From NCBI GenBank assembly GCA_943327755.2, contig CALPYF020000025.1, positions 1 through 64,000 on the forward strand: a stretch of DNA of 64,000 bases. The letters run 5' to 3'. Under the pieces are notes generated by a model that saw nothing but the letters and a program-made list of their open reading frames with translations, ran no database searches and was not told the origin of the DNA. Positions 20,062 to 30,889 of the stretch are shown piece after piece. This DNA comes from Deinococcus hopiensis KR-140 (GTDB lineage: Bacteria > Deinococcota > Deinococci > Deinococcales > Deinococcaceae). Both the position numbers and the translations under genes were made by a program. Position 1 is the first letter of the stretch. Every line of letters begins with the position of its first letter.

Positions 20062-21357
20062 TTATTTGAAGTTCGCGTTGTACTCGCCCAGCGCGGCGTC
20101 GGCGCGGGCCTTGGTGTCCTTCAGCGCGGCGTCCACGCCCTGGCCGCCCAGCACCTTCTGGAGGCCTTCCTCGATGATGCGGCGCGTCTGGATGGCCGCG
20201 CCGTTCAGGCCGCCGGCCGTGGCGGGGCTGGGCACGGTGCGGGTCAGCTGGTTGAACGCCACGAGTTGCAGCGGCGTCTGGCTGAACCAGCCCTGCTTGC
20301 GCAGCAGGTCGATGCTGCTCTGGCGCACGGGGTAGTACCCGGTGAGTTTGTGCCACTCGGCCATGTTCTGCGTGTTCGTCATGAACAGCGCGAAGTCCAG
20401 CGCGCCCTCGGCCTGGGCCTTGCTGACACCTTTGCTGATCCACAGGCTGGCCCCGCCGATCACGACGCCGTTGCGTTTGCTGCCGTCCGGGATGGGCAGC
20501 GCGCCCACGCCGACCGTGAAGCCGTTTTTCTTCGCCGCGTCGCGGATGTTGCCGATGTCGGCGGTGGACGTGATGTGGAACGCGGCCTTCTGGTTCGTGA
20601 AGATGGCGTCGCTGCCGTCCCAGTCTTCCAGTTTGCCGGTGTAGGTGTAGTAGCCGCGGTCCTGCATGGTCTTGAAGAAGCTGAAGATGTTCTGCGCGGC
20701 ACGGCTGTCCAGGGTGGTGCTCGTGGCGCGGCCCTGGCGGCCGTTGCCGTTGTTCAGGAGGGTCTGGCCCTGCTGCGCCATCCACTGCTCGACGAACCAG
20801 CCGTTCAGGCTCATGCCGAAGCACCTGGCGTCCAGTTTCGCGGCCTCGATCTTCTGGCAGGCCTTCATCAGCGCGCCGAAGGTGGTAGGCGGCGTCTTGG
20901 GGTCTAGGCCCGCTTTCTTCAGCAGCTCCTGGTTGAAGTACAGGACCGGGCTGCTGGAGTTGAACGGCAGGCTGTTCACCTTCCCGCCGATCGTGTAGTA
21001 GTTGATGACCGGCTTGATGTAGTCGCTGAAGTCCACGTTCTTCACACTGCTGACGGGCTGGAACGCGCCGCTGTCCAGCGCGAGCTGGCTGCCCACCTCG
21101 AAGATCTGCACGAGGGCCGGGGCCTTGCCCTGCCGCGCGGCCAGGATGGTCGCCTGGAGGCTGTCGTTGTAGCTGCCCTTGTAGCTGGGCACGACCTTCA
21201 CGCCGGGGTTGGCCTTGTTGAACGCGTCGGCGCGCGCCTGGATCCAGCCGCTGCGTTTGGCGTCCCCGAAGGAATGCCAGAATTCGATGGTGGTCTGGGC
21301 CTGGGCGGCGGAGGCGGCGGGCCCGACCAGGGCCAGCGTCAGCAGGAATTTCTTCAC
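20062..21357 (-). CDS. ugpB: sn-Glycerol-3-phosphate-type ABC substrate-binding protein
   Basis: A 431-aa secreted binding protein with a signal peptide ending AASAAQAQ and the mature start TTIEFWHSFGD. Stretches closely resemble E. coli UgpB as I recall it: VNSLPFNSSSPVLYFNQELLKKAGLDP, VVIGGASLWISKG and AEWHKLTGYYPVRQSS. Those include substrate-contacting regions, so glycerol-3-phosphate or its diesters are likely ligands; a related polyol or sugar phosphate cannot be excluded. GTG start at 21357 with GGAGG 6 nt before it. First gene of ugpB-ugpA-ugpE. A glycerophosphodiesterase gene lies 1 kb away. Confidence 0.85.
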   Translation of the reverse strand: MKKFLLTLALVGPAASAAQAQTTIEFWHSFGDAKRSGWIQARADAFNKANPGVKVVPSYKGSYNDSLQATILAARQGKAPALVQIFEVGSQLALDSGAFQPVSSVKNVDFSDYIKPVINYYTIGGKVNSLPFNSSSPVLYFNQELLKKAGLDPKTPPTTFGALMKACQKIEAAKLDARCFGMSLNGWFVEQWMAQQGQTLLNNGNGRQGRATSTTLDSRAAQNIFSFFKTMQDRGYYTYTGKLEDWDGSDAIFTNQKAAFHITSTADIGNIRDAAKKNGFTVGVGALPIPDGSKRNGVVIGGASLWISKGVSKAQAEGALDFALFMTNTQNMAEWHKLTGYYPVRQSSIDLLRKQGWFSQTPLQLVAFNQLTRTVPSPATAGGLNGAAIQTRRIIEEGLQKVLGGQGVDAALKDTKARADAALGEYNANFK

Positions 21358-21539
21358 GTTCCGGAGGCTAGGCTCTCATGTTCAGGTGACCATCAGCGGC
21401 GCGTGACGGCGCGGTCAGCGCAGCGTCGGCTCCCGGTCAGCTGGGGCCGCGGCGACATGAGGCGCAGGTCAGGGGACCTTCAGGGCGAATCCTGCGGGAT
21501 GATACGCACGCCGCCGGGCGCGGGGCGTACCGTCAGGGC

Positions 21540-22376
21540 ATGATTCTCGTGACTGCCGCGACCGGAAACGTGGGCCGTGAACTCGTGCCCCAGCTGCTCA
21601 GGGCCGGGCAGCCCGTCCGCGCCGGGAGCCGCCACCCCGACCCGGCCCGCTGGCCGGACGCCGAGGCGATCCCCCTCGACCTGACCGATCAGGACAGCGT
21701 GCGGGCCGCCGCGCAGGGCGTCACGGCCGTGTACCTGATCGTCCCGGAGACGCTGGAGGCTGCGGACGTGCAGGCCACGCTGCGGACCCTGCGGGACGCG
21801 GGCGTGGCGCGCGTGGTCCTCCAGAGCGGGTTCGGCGTGCAGGGCGAGGGCAACCTGCTCGGTGACGCCGAGGCCGCCGTGCGCGCCAGTGGCCTGGAGT
21901 GGACGATCCTGCAACCGAACTGGTTCATGCAGAACTACAACCAGATGTTCCGCCGCGGCGTCCGTGACCGCTACGAGTTCGCCGAGCCCGCCGGGACGCA
22001 CCGCACGAGTTTCATCGACACGCGCGACATCGCCGCGGCCGCCGTGACGGTCCTCACGGGGGACGGGCACGCGGGGCGCGTGTACCCGCTGACCGGCCCG
22101 GCTGCCCTCGACCGGCACGAGGTGGCGGCCGCCCTGAGCCGCGCGCTGGGCCATGAGGTCACGTACCGCCCGGTGGACGACGACGGCTTCGTGGACTTCC
22201 TGGTGTCCACCGGCGAGAGCGACGAGGAGGAGGCGCGCGCCATCGCCTCGATCTACCCGCCCATCCGCGCGGACGCCACGGCGCCCGTCACGGACGACCT
22301 GCCGCGCCTGATCGGCCGCGCCGGGCCCACCATCGACGACTTCGCGCGGCACTACCGGGCCGACTGGCAGGCCTGA
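21540..22376 (+). CDS. NmrA-like NAD(P)-binding oxidoreductase
   Basis: A 278-aa Rossmann protein beginning MILVTAATGNVGRELVPQLL, the atypical-SDR glycine motif (TxxTGxxG) at the extreme N-terminus. Text such as GLEWTILQPNWFMQN, SFIDTRDIAAAAVTVL and GRVYPLTGP is typical of NmrA/QorB-like proteins (NAD(P)H:quinone reductases or redox sensors). No catalytic YxxxK is evident, as in that group. ATG with TACCGT 6 nt upstream. It is divergent from ugpB and converges on the glycerophosphodiesterase gene. Confidence 0.83.
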   Translation: MILVTAATGNVGRELVPQLLRAGQPVRAGSRHPDPARWPDAEAIPLDLTDQDSVRAAAQGVTAVYLIVPETLEAADVQATLRTLRDAGVARVVLQSGFGVQGEGNLLGDAEAAVRASGLEWTILQPNWFMQNYNQMFRRGVRDRYEFAEPAGTHRTSFIDTRDIAAAAVTVLTGDGHAGRVYPLTGPAALDRHEVAAALSRALGHEVTYRPVDDDGFVDFLVSTGESDEEEARAIASIYPPIRADATAPVTDDLPRLIGRAGPTIDDFARHYRADWQA

Positions 22377-22396
22377 CCGAAGACAGGCTGACCCGC

Positions 22397-23068
22397 TCAG
22401 CGCACGGTCAGGAGCACGTCCGGGTGATCGCCAATCAGGGCATGCACGCCCAGCGCGCTCAGACGGGCGGCCTCGGCGGGGTCGTTCACGGTCCAGGTGT
22501 TCACCTGCCAGCCCCGTCGGCGCGCGGTGGTCATCAGGGCCGCGTCGATCAGGGCGTGGTGGGGGTGCAGGGCGGCGCTGCCGGTCCAGGCCATCACGGC
22601 GCGCACCAGCAGTGGCGGGTAGGGCCTGTGGGTCAGGAGGCCGCGTTCGATGTCGGGGGCGGCCTCGCGCGCGGCGCGCAGCAGGGTCGGCATGAAGGAA
22701 CTCACGATCACGCGCCGGGTCAGGCCGTGCGCGCGGATGGCGTCCAGCGTGCGGCCCACCCGGTCGTCGGGCCGGGCGGCCTCGTGCTTGAGTTCCACGT
22801 TCACGAACGCCCCGGTGTCCGCCGCCCAGGCCAGCACGGCATCCAGTGTGGGGACGAAGGCGGGCAGCTCGGCGGCGCGCAGCGTGGGCAGGGAGCGCCC
22901 GTCCTCCAGCTGCGCGTCGTGATGTACGACCAGCGTGCCGTCGCCCAGGCGGCGCACGTCCAGTTCCACGCCGTCCAGGCCAGCGTCCAGCGCGGCCTGG
23001 AAGCCGGTCAGGGTGTTCTCGCGGTGCAGGGCAGGCGTGCCCCGGTGGCCCAGCAGGAGTGGCGTCAT
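22397..23068 (-). CDS. Glycerophosphodiester phosphodiesterase, UgpQ-like
   Basis: A 223-aa GDPD with no signal peptide, like cytosolic UgpQ. Active-site residues: LLGHRGTPALHRENTLTGF (HR and E), GVELDVRRLGDGTLVVHHDAQL (ExD and H), and a later VNVELKHE. It hydrolyses glycerophosphodiesters to glycerol-3-phosphate and an alcohol, which fits the nearby ugp importer. The start is the ATG at 23068: TAGCGT (23076-23081, complement) lies 7 nt upstream and overlaps the alternative GTG at 23077, which rules that codon out. Confidence 0.9.
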   Translation of the reverse strand: MTPLLLGHRGTPALHRENTLTGFQAALDAGLDGVELDVRRLGDGTLVVHHDAQLEDGRSLPTLRAAELPAFVPTLDAVLAWAADTGAFVNVELKHEAARPDDRVGRTLDAIRAHGLTRRVIVSSFMPTLLRAAREAAPDIERGLLTHRPYPPLLVRAVMAWTGSAALHPHHALIDAALMTTARRRGWQVNTWTVNDPAEAARLSALGVHALIGDHPDVLLTVR

Positions 23069-23112
23069 CCCCGCCACGCTACCGCCCCCGCGTCAGGGGT
23101 GTGCCCTCCCCC

Positions 23113-23143
23113 TTGACCTTCCCCCAGGGGCAGGGCGCACGCT
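23113..23143 (+). promoter_or_regulatory. MerR-type promoter with long spacer
   Basis: TTGACC (23113-23118) and CACGCT (23138-23143) are separated by 19 bp, the stretched spacer typical of MerR-activated promoters. The spacer holds the imperfect dyad CCTTCCCCCAGGGGCAGG. It directly precedes the merR gene, so autoregulation is likely. Confidence 0.65.
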
Positions 23144-23172
23144 GGAGGCACCTCCGGAGGTTTCGCCCGCCC

Positions 23173-24003
23173 ATGACACCATCCCTCATGACCATCGGCA
23201 CGTTCGCGCAGGCGGCAGGGCTGAGCCCCAAGGCGCTGCGCCTGTACGACGACCTGGGCCTGCTGCGCCCCGCGCAGGTGGACCCCGACAGCGGGTACCG
23301 CCGCTACGACCCGTCGCAGGTCGCGGACGCCCGACTGATCGGTCTGCTGCGTCGCGCCGACCTGCCCCTGAACGACATCCGCTCGCTGCTGGACACGCCC
23401 ACCCCGGAGCGCCCGGCCGCGCTGCGCGCCCACCTCGCCCGGCTGGACCGCCTGCACCGCGAGCGGCGCGACCTGACCCTGTACCTCATCGCCCACCTGC
23501 AAGGAGAGACCCCCATGACCCTGCCCCCCGTCCAGACCCGCTTCCAGCCCGAGCAGCCTGTCGCCACCCTGACCCGTCACGTGTTCGTCGCGGACCTGCC
23601 CGCCGCCATCCAGGGCGGCATGCAGACCCTGCTGGACCACGTCGCCGCGCAGGGCACGGTGGCGGGCGCGCCGTTCGTGATCTTTCACGGCGAGGTGAAC
23701 GCCGACAGCGACGGCCCCATCGAGATCTGCGTGCCGTACAGCGGACCGGTGACGCCCGGCGGGGACGTCGCCCTGCGCGTCGAACCCGCCCATCACGAGG
23801 CGTTCCTGGCCCTGCCCCGCGAGCAGTTCGAGTTCCCGCAGATTCTCGCCGCGTACGACGCCACCTGCGCCCACGCGACCGCGCACGGCACCTGCACGCT
23901 GCGCCCCCGCGAGGTCTACGGCTACGACTGGGACGGCGCCGCGCCCGGCGAACCGGTCGGGGACGTCGTGTGGCCGTACGAACCGGCCCCGGTGACCTCG
24001 TGA
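23173..24003 (+). CDS. MerR-family regulator with GyrI-like effector domain
   Basis: A 276-aa fusion like BmrR. Residues 7-75 form a MerR HTH and wing (TIGTFAQAAGLSPKALRLYDDLGLLRP...YRRYDPSQV), followed by a coiled-coil helix, then from about 115 a GyrI/AraC-effector-like ligand domain (FVADLPAAIQGGMQTLL...VYGYDWDGAAP). Such proteins sense hydrophobic or cationic compounds and twist a 19-bp-spacer promoter. I take ATG 23173, 12 nt after GGAGG; ATG 23188 is possible. The target beyond its own gene is unclear. Confidence 0.87.
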   Translation: MTPSLMTIGTFAQAAGLSPKALRLYDDLGLLRPAQVDPDSGYRRYDPSQVADARLIGLLRRADLPLNDIRSLLDTPTPERPAALRAHLARLDRLHRERRDLTLYLIAHLQGETPMTLPPVQTRFQPEQPVATLTRHVFVADLPAAIQGGMQTLLDHVAAQGTVAGAPFVIFHGEVNADSDGPIEICVPYSGPVTPGGDVALRVEPAHHEAFLALPREQFEFPQILAAYDATCAHATAHGTCTLRPREVYGYDWDGAAPGEPVGDVVWPYEPAPVTS

Positions 24004-24097
24004 CTGCATGACCGCGACCACCTGACCCGGTAACACCTGGGATGCTCTTCACGTCCCTGTCACGCCCCACTGAGGCGCGTGCGGGACGCTGGAGGGC

Positions 24098-25048
24098 ATG
24101 AGCGACCAGAAGTCCAGCGACCAGCAGCCGGAGCAGTCCGGGCCGATCACGCCCAGCGCGAACCAGTTCGGGATGCAGGACCCGCGCGCGCAGTACCCCG
24201 CGCCGCCCTTCCCGCGCCAGCCGCAGGAGGCCCCGGGCACGGTGGGGACCATGCAGCCCCGCCCGGATCACGGCGAGGAGAGTTACGTGGGCTTCGGTCG
24301 CCTCAGGGGCCGCCGGGCGCTGATCACGGGCGCGGACTCCGGCATCGGCCGCGCCGCCGCGATCGCCTTCGCCCGCGAGGGCGCGGACGTGGCCCTGAAC
24401 TACCTGCCCGAGGAGGAGGAGGACGCGCGGGAGGTCGTGGCGCTCATCGAGGCGGCGGGCCAGCGCGCCGTGGCGATCCCCGGCGACCTGAAGGACGAGG
24501 CGTTCTGCCGTGACCTCGTGCAGCGCGCCGTGCAGGAACTGGGCGGGCTGGACATCCTGGTGAACAACGCCGGGAAGCAGGTCAGCCAGGAGCGCATCGA
24601 GGACATCACCACCGAGCAGTTCGATGGGACGTTCCGCACGAACGTGTACGCCATGTTCTGGATCACGCAGGAGGCCGCGCGGCACCTGGGGCCCGGCGCG
24701 AGCATCATCAACACCAGCAGCATCCAGGCGTACCGGCCCAGCCCGAACCTGCTGGACTACGCGAGCACGAAGGCGGCGATCGTGGCGTTCACGCAGGCGC
24801 TCGCGCAGCAGCTTGGGCCGCGCGGCATCCGCGTGAACGCCGTCGCGCCCGGCCCCTTCTGGACGCCGCTGCAACCCAGCGGCGGGCAGCCGCAGGAGAA
24901 GGTGCAGCAGTTCGGGGCGTCCACGCCGCTGGGCCGCCCGGGTCAACCGGCGGAACTCGCGCCGCTGTACGTGTTCCTGGCGTCGCAGGAGAGCAGTTAC
25001 AGCAGCGGCGGCACGTTCGGCGCGACCGGCGGACAGGTCCTGTTCTAG
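24098..25048 (+). CDS. Short-chain dehydrogenase, stress-type (YhdF/YdaD-like)
   Basis: A 316-aa SDR with a polar Pro/Gln-rich N-terminal extension of about 70 residues (QYPAPPFPRQPQEAPGTVG), the feature of the B. subtilis general-stress SDRs. The cofactor motif is TGADSGIG, the catalytic residues are S in INTSSIQ and YASTK (YxxxK), and NNAGK is the structural motif. The extended N-terminus and the ending SSGGTFGATGGQ fit that subgroup. The substrate is unknown. ATG 24098 has GACGCT 7 nt upstream, a weak -10. Confidence 0.88.
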   Translation: MSDQKSSDQQPEQSGPITPSANQFGMQDPRAQYPAPPFPRQPQEAPGTVGTMQPRPDHGEESYVGFGRLRGRRALITGADSGIGRAAAIAFAREGADVALNYLPEEEEDAREVVALIEAAGQRAVAIPGDLKDEAFCRDLVQRAVQELGGLDILVNNAGKQVSQERIEDITTEQFDGTFRTNVYAMFWITQEAARHLGPGASIINTSSIQAYRPSPNLLDYASTKAAIVAFTQALAQQLGPRGIRVNAVAPGPFWTPLQPSGGQPQEKVQQFGASTPLGRPGQPAELAPLYVFLASQESSYSSGGTFGATGGQVLF

Positions 25049-25118
25049 GCGGCGAACGTCAGCGAAGAGCAAAGGAGCCCCTCGCCCCGGGGGCTGGGGG
25101 GCCGCTTAGACTGGGCGG

Positions 25119-26207
<1,089 letters not shown>

Positions 26208-26240
26208 GGGGGGGAGTGGGTAGTAGGGAGTAGGCAGTGG
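26208..26240 (+). repeat. G-rich heptamer tract after the App1-like gene
   Basis: Starting right after the stop codon, a run of seven or more Gs leads into GAGTGGG TAGTAGG GAGTAGG CAGTGG, a 7-bp-period tract. Four GGG runs separated by short loops satisfy a canonical G-quadruplex pattern. AGTAGGCAGTGG is shared with the lysR 3' tract. Confidence 0.75.
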
Positions 26241-26248
26241 AAACAGAG

Positions 26249-26280
26249 GAGAGGCGGCCCGCACACTGGGGCCGCCTCTC
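26249..26280. terminator. Bidirectional terminator between App1-like gene and glgX
   Basis: GAGAGGCGGCCC (26249-26260) pairs with GGGCCGCCTCTC (26269-26280) with an 8-nt loop, between converging stops. Confidence 0.75.
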
Positions 26281-26291
26281 TCTGATCTGCG

Positions 26292-28409
<2,118 letters not shown>

Positions 28410-28463
28410 CAGGCTGCGCTCTCCTTTCGTGGCGGGGCAGGCGCGGGAGCGCCGCCCGGAACG

Positions 28464-28477
28464 TGGAAACGGTACCA
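28464..28477. promoter_or_regulatory. Operator-like site upstream of glgX
   Basis: TGGAAACGGTACCA, read on the plus strand, matches TGGAAACnGTnCCA exactly; the same pattern lies at the amylosucrase promoter (36718-36731). The form is that of LacI/MalR-family operators. It lies 55 bp before the glgX start; no clear -10 was found. Confidence 0.55.
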
Positions 28478-28587
28478 GACCACCCCGCGCAGACCACAGT
28501 CACGGGCACAAACCCAAGCGATGCCCAAGAGGGCTCTCATGCGGCTCACGGGATCCCGACCGCCGCCTGGACGCCGATTGACAGACG

Positions 28588-28616
28588 AAAAAGCCTCCAC
28601 GCAGGTGCCGGAGGCT
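28588..28616 (-). terminator. Intrinsic terminator of the RGG-rich gene
   Basis: On the reverse strand AGCCTCC and GGAGGCT form a 7-bp stem with an 11-nt loop, followed by TTTTT (28592-28588). It lies 44 bp after the stop of the gene at 28660-29487. Confidence 0.7.
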
Positions 28617-28659
28617 CTCAGATGAGGGACTTTTTAGTGGGGCGTCAAGCTGGCCTGAA

Positions 28660-29487
28660 TCAGAACTCCAGACGGCCGCGCGGCCCGCTCAGGCGGTACA
28701 GCTTCTCCGGCGTCCACAGCTCGTAGGCGTACATCGGGTACTGGCGCTTGAAGCGGCCCACCCGGTCCCAGACCTCGCGCGATTCGAACGGCACGACCAG
28801 GATCAGGCGGATCACGCTGTCCTCGTAGTCGTAGATGTAGAAGTCGAAGTGGAAGGTCTGCTCGCCGCCGCGGTCCGTGAACAGCGGGAACGAGAACGGC
28901 CGGTACCGCCACGCCTTGTTCTTCTCCGTCAGGATCTTCGCGGCGACGCGCTTGAGGTTGCTGTCCGGGAAGGTCATCTTCTCGCCGTCCCGGTCCGTGA
29001 AGACCGTGTCGGGTGCGGGCGCGTCGAGCTGCACGCGCTTGAGTTCCGGCAGGGCCTTCTTCACCTTGGGCGGCGCAGCGCGGCGCGGCCCGCTCCCGGG
29101 GCGACCGCCCGCGCGGCCCTCCGAGGTGCGGCCCTCACCGCTGCCCTGGGCGGCCTCGCCGGGCTTGCGGCGGGCGGGGTTCGTGCCGCCACGCGCGCCA
29201 CTGCCGCCGCTCTTGGACCCGCCGGTCCGCGTGCCGCCGAACGGACCGCCGGACTTCGCCCCGCCCGTGCGGGCGTCGCCACCGCGGGCCGGGCTGCGGC
29301 GCGGTCCGCCGGTGCCGCTCAGCTCGGTGCGGACCGGACGCCCCTCACCGCGCGAGTCACGGCCCGCCCCGGTCCCCTCGCTGCGTTCGCGCGCCGGACG
29401 GGTCGTTTCGCGGGTCGCGCCGCCCCGGCCCTGCGCAGTGTTTCGTTTGGGGGCACGGCCCCGTGAACCTTTCTTTGGCCCCGTCAT
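28660..29487 (-). CDS. RGG/Ser/Pro-rich protein with conserved C-terminal domain, unknown
   Basis: A 275-aa protein in two parts. Residues 1 to about 145 are low-complexity, rich in Gly, Arg, Ser and Lys with repeated RGG, RGGT and GGSKSGG units, and very basic. The C-terminal 120 residues are compact (KRVAAKILTEKNKAWRYRPF, then FHFDFYIYDYED and IRLILVVPF), with an order of secondary structure that loosely recalls PD-(D/E)xK nucleases but lacks a clear catalytic lysine. An RNA- or DNA-binding role is inferred from the RGG tract. ATG 29487 is 8 nt after TACACT (29496-29501, complement). Confidence 0.7.
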   Translation of the reverse strand: MTGPKKGSRGRAPKRNTAQGRGGATRETTRPARERSEGTGAGRDSRGEGRPVRTELSGTGGPRRSPARGGDARTGGAKSGGPFGGTRTGGSKSGGSGARGGTNPARRKPGEAAQGSGEGRTSEGRAGGRPGSGPRRAAPPKVKKALPELKRVQLDAPAPDTVFTDRDGEKMTFPDSNLKRVAAKILTEKNKAWRYRPFSFPLFTDRGGEQTFHFDFYIYDYEDSVIRLILVVPFESREVWDRVGRFKRQYPMYAYELWTPEKLYRLSGPRGRLEF

Positions 29488-29543
29488 AGCGTCCCAGTGT
29501 AGTGCACCCGCACCAGAAAGGGCGAACGCCGCCTCCGGTGACG

Positions 29544-29703
29544 TCATACGAACTCCGATTGAATGGCTGACGAAGCCGTTCAATCCGAGCGGACTCGTAG
29601 AGCTACGCAGCAGAGCGAGTAGGAGCCGAAGCGGGTTCCGGACGTGGAGTTGGCAACCCGGCGCTGTTCCGGGTTGTCAACGAAACAAACGGAATCCGTA
29701 TCA
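29544..29703. repeat. Structured 160-bp noncoding element with terminal inverted repeats
   Basis: The ends TCATACGAACTCCGATTG and, inverted, TGATACGGATTCCGTTTG match at 14 of 18 positions. Inside are three stems: GATTGAATGGCT with AGCCGTTCAATC (29558-29586, one mismatch), ACTCG with CGAGT, and GTTGGCAACCCGG (29649-29661) with CCGGGTTGTCAAC (29669-29681, one mismatch). It has no ORF. Size, end symmetry and placement between genes suit a MITE or the Deinococcus small noncoding repeats. It is less GC-rich than its surroundings. Confidence 0.7.
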
Positions 29704-29727
29704 GGGGGCGGCGCGGACGAAGCCTGT

Positions 29728-30702
29728 TTACTTGGCGAGGTTGCGGATCAGGTCGAGGTTCACGAAGCGGTTCAGGTCCGGCACGTCCCGCGCGAAGCCC
29801 GCCTCCTTGTTCAGCTGCGCGTACTCCGCGAGGGTCTTGAGGTTGATGTCCCACGTGACGCGCGTGCGGGCCAGCGCCTTGAACAGCTCGTTGGTGTTGG
29901 GGCGCTTGCCGGTGAAGGCGTAGATCTGCTCGGCGATGGCTTTCTGCGCGCCCGCGTTGCTGCTCTTGATGTAGGTGATCGCGGCGAGATGCCCCTTCAG
30001 GAGGCCCTTGACGGTGTCGGCGTTCGCGGCAGCGTACTTCGTGTTCACGGTCAGGACGGTAGTGGTGTAGTTGCCGCCCTCCCAGATGCCCTTCTCGTTC
30101 ACGATCAGCTTCGCGCCCTGCGTCTCCATGACGGCGCCCCAGGGTTCCTGCACGAGCGCGGCGTCCACCTGTTTCGCGGCGAACGCGGCGGGCATGTTCG
30201 CCGGGTCGATCGGGACGATGCTGACGGTGCCGCCCTCGTCGGTGGCTTTCAGGCCGTTCTCATGCAGCAGGTGCCGCAGGCTGATGTCCTGCGTGCTGCC
30301 GCGCGTGGGCACGGCGACCTTCTTCCCGCTCAGGCCCTTGACGTTCCGCACGCCGCTGTCCTTGCGGGCGACCAGCACCGCCCCGGCGTTCGCGGCGCCC
30401 GCGTATACCTGGATGGGCACGCCGCGCATGAAGGCGTTCATGGCCGGGCCGGGGCCGACGTACGCGGCGTCGATGGCGCCCGCCGCGAAGGCCTCGTTGA
30501 TCTGGCTGCCGTTGGCGAATTCCTTGACGACCAGTTTCACGCCGTCCGGGAGGTTCTTCTGGATCAGGCCGCGCTGCACGCCGACCAGTCCGGCAGCGTG
30601 GGTGACGTTCGGGAAGACGCCCAGGCGCAGTTCTTTCGCCTGCTGCGCGCTGGCGCTGGCGATCAGGCTGAGGGTCAGGAGGGGAAGCAGGGCACGGGTC
30701 AT
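29728..30702 (-). CDS. SsuA/TauA-like ABC substrate-binding protein
   Basis: A 324-aa exported binding protein: signal peptide ending ASASAQQ, then LRLGVFPNVTHAAGLVG. It has the SsuA/NMT1 features VKEFANGSQINEAFAAGAIDAAYVGPGPAM and KKVAVPTRGSTQDISLRHLL. Aliphatic sulfonates, taurine, nitrate or thiamine precursors are possible ligands. No permease or ATPase gene is adjacent: one neighbour is the noncoding repeat, the other a divergent secreted enzyme. ATG 30702; the upstream region has a perfect 8-bp palindrome covering TTGACA. Confidence 0.85.
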   Translation of the reverse strand: MTRALLPLLTLSLIASASAQQAKELRLGVFPNVTHAAGLVGVQRGLIQKNLPDGVKLVVKEFANGSQINEAFAAGAIDAAYVGPGPAMNAFMRGVPIQVYAGAANAGAVLVARKDSGVRNVKGLSGKKVAVPTRGSTQDISLRHLLHENGLKATDEGGTVSIVPIDPANMPAAFAAKQVDAALVQEPWGAVMETQGAKLIVNEKGIWEGGNYTTTVLTVNTKYAAANADTVKGLLKGHLAAITYIKSSNAGAQKAIAEQIYAFTGKRPNTNELFKALARTRVTWDINLKTLAEYAQLNKEAGFARDVPDLNRFVNLDLIRNLAK

Positions 30703-30721
30703 ATCACCCCAGGATACCAGA

Positions 30722-30746
30722 CCAGTTGAGTAAACTTGTCAACTGG
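30722..30746. promoter_or_regulatory. Palindromic operator at the SsuA-like gene promoter
   Basis: CCAGTTGA (30722-30729) and TCAACTGG (30739-30746) are perfect inverted arms with a 9-nt spacer, and on the reverse strand they contain a consensus TTGACA -35. TATCCT follows 20 nt later. A second dyad, ACTGGATTGG (30742-30751) with CCAGTCCAGT (30765-30774), lies next to it. A repressor site overlapping the -35 is likely; the regulator is unknown. Confidence 0.6.
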
Positions 30747-30889
30747 ATTGGATTTGGCGATAGGCCAGTCCAGTCAGGGGCCCTGATGATCCGGCGGCAA
30801 ACACCGTAGCCTTCCTGAGCCCACCCCTGACCCCGCCCTGACTGCCCGCGCACACCCCCCTGACCGCCGGGCGCGAGGGTGGACGGCAC

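Noticed and set aside
28578..28583. TTGACA as a forward -35 box
   Set aside because: No -10 at a suitable distance and no forward gene follows; it lies next to a reverse-strand terminator.
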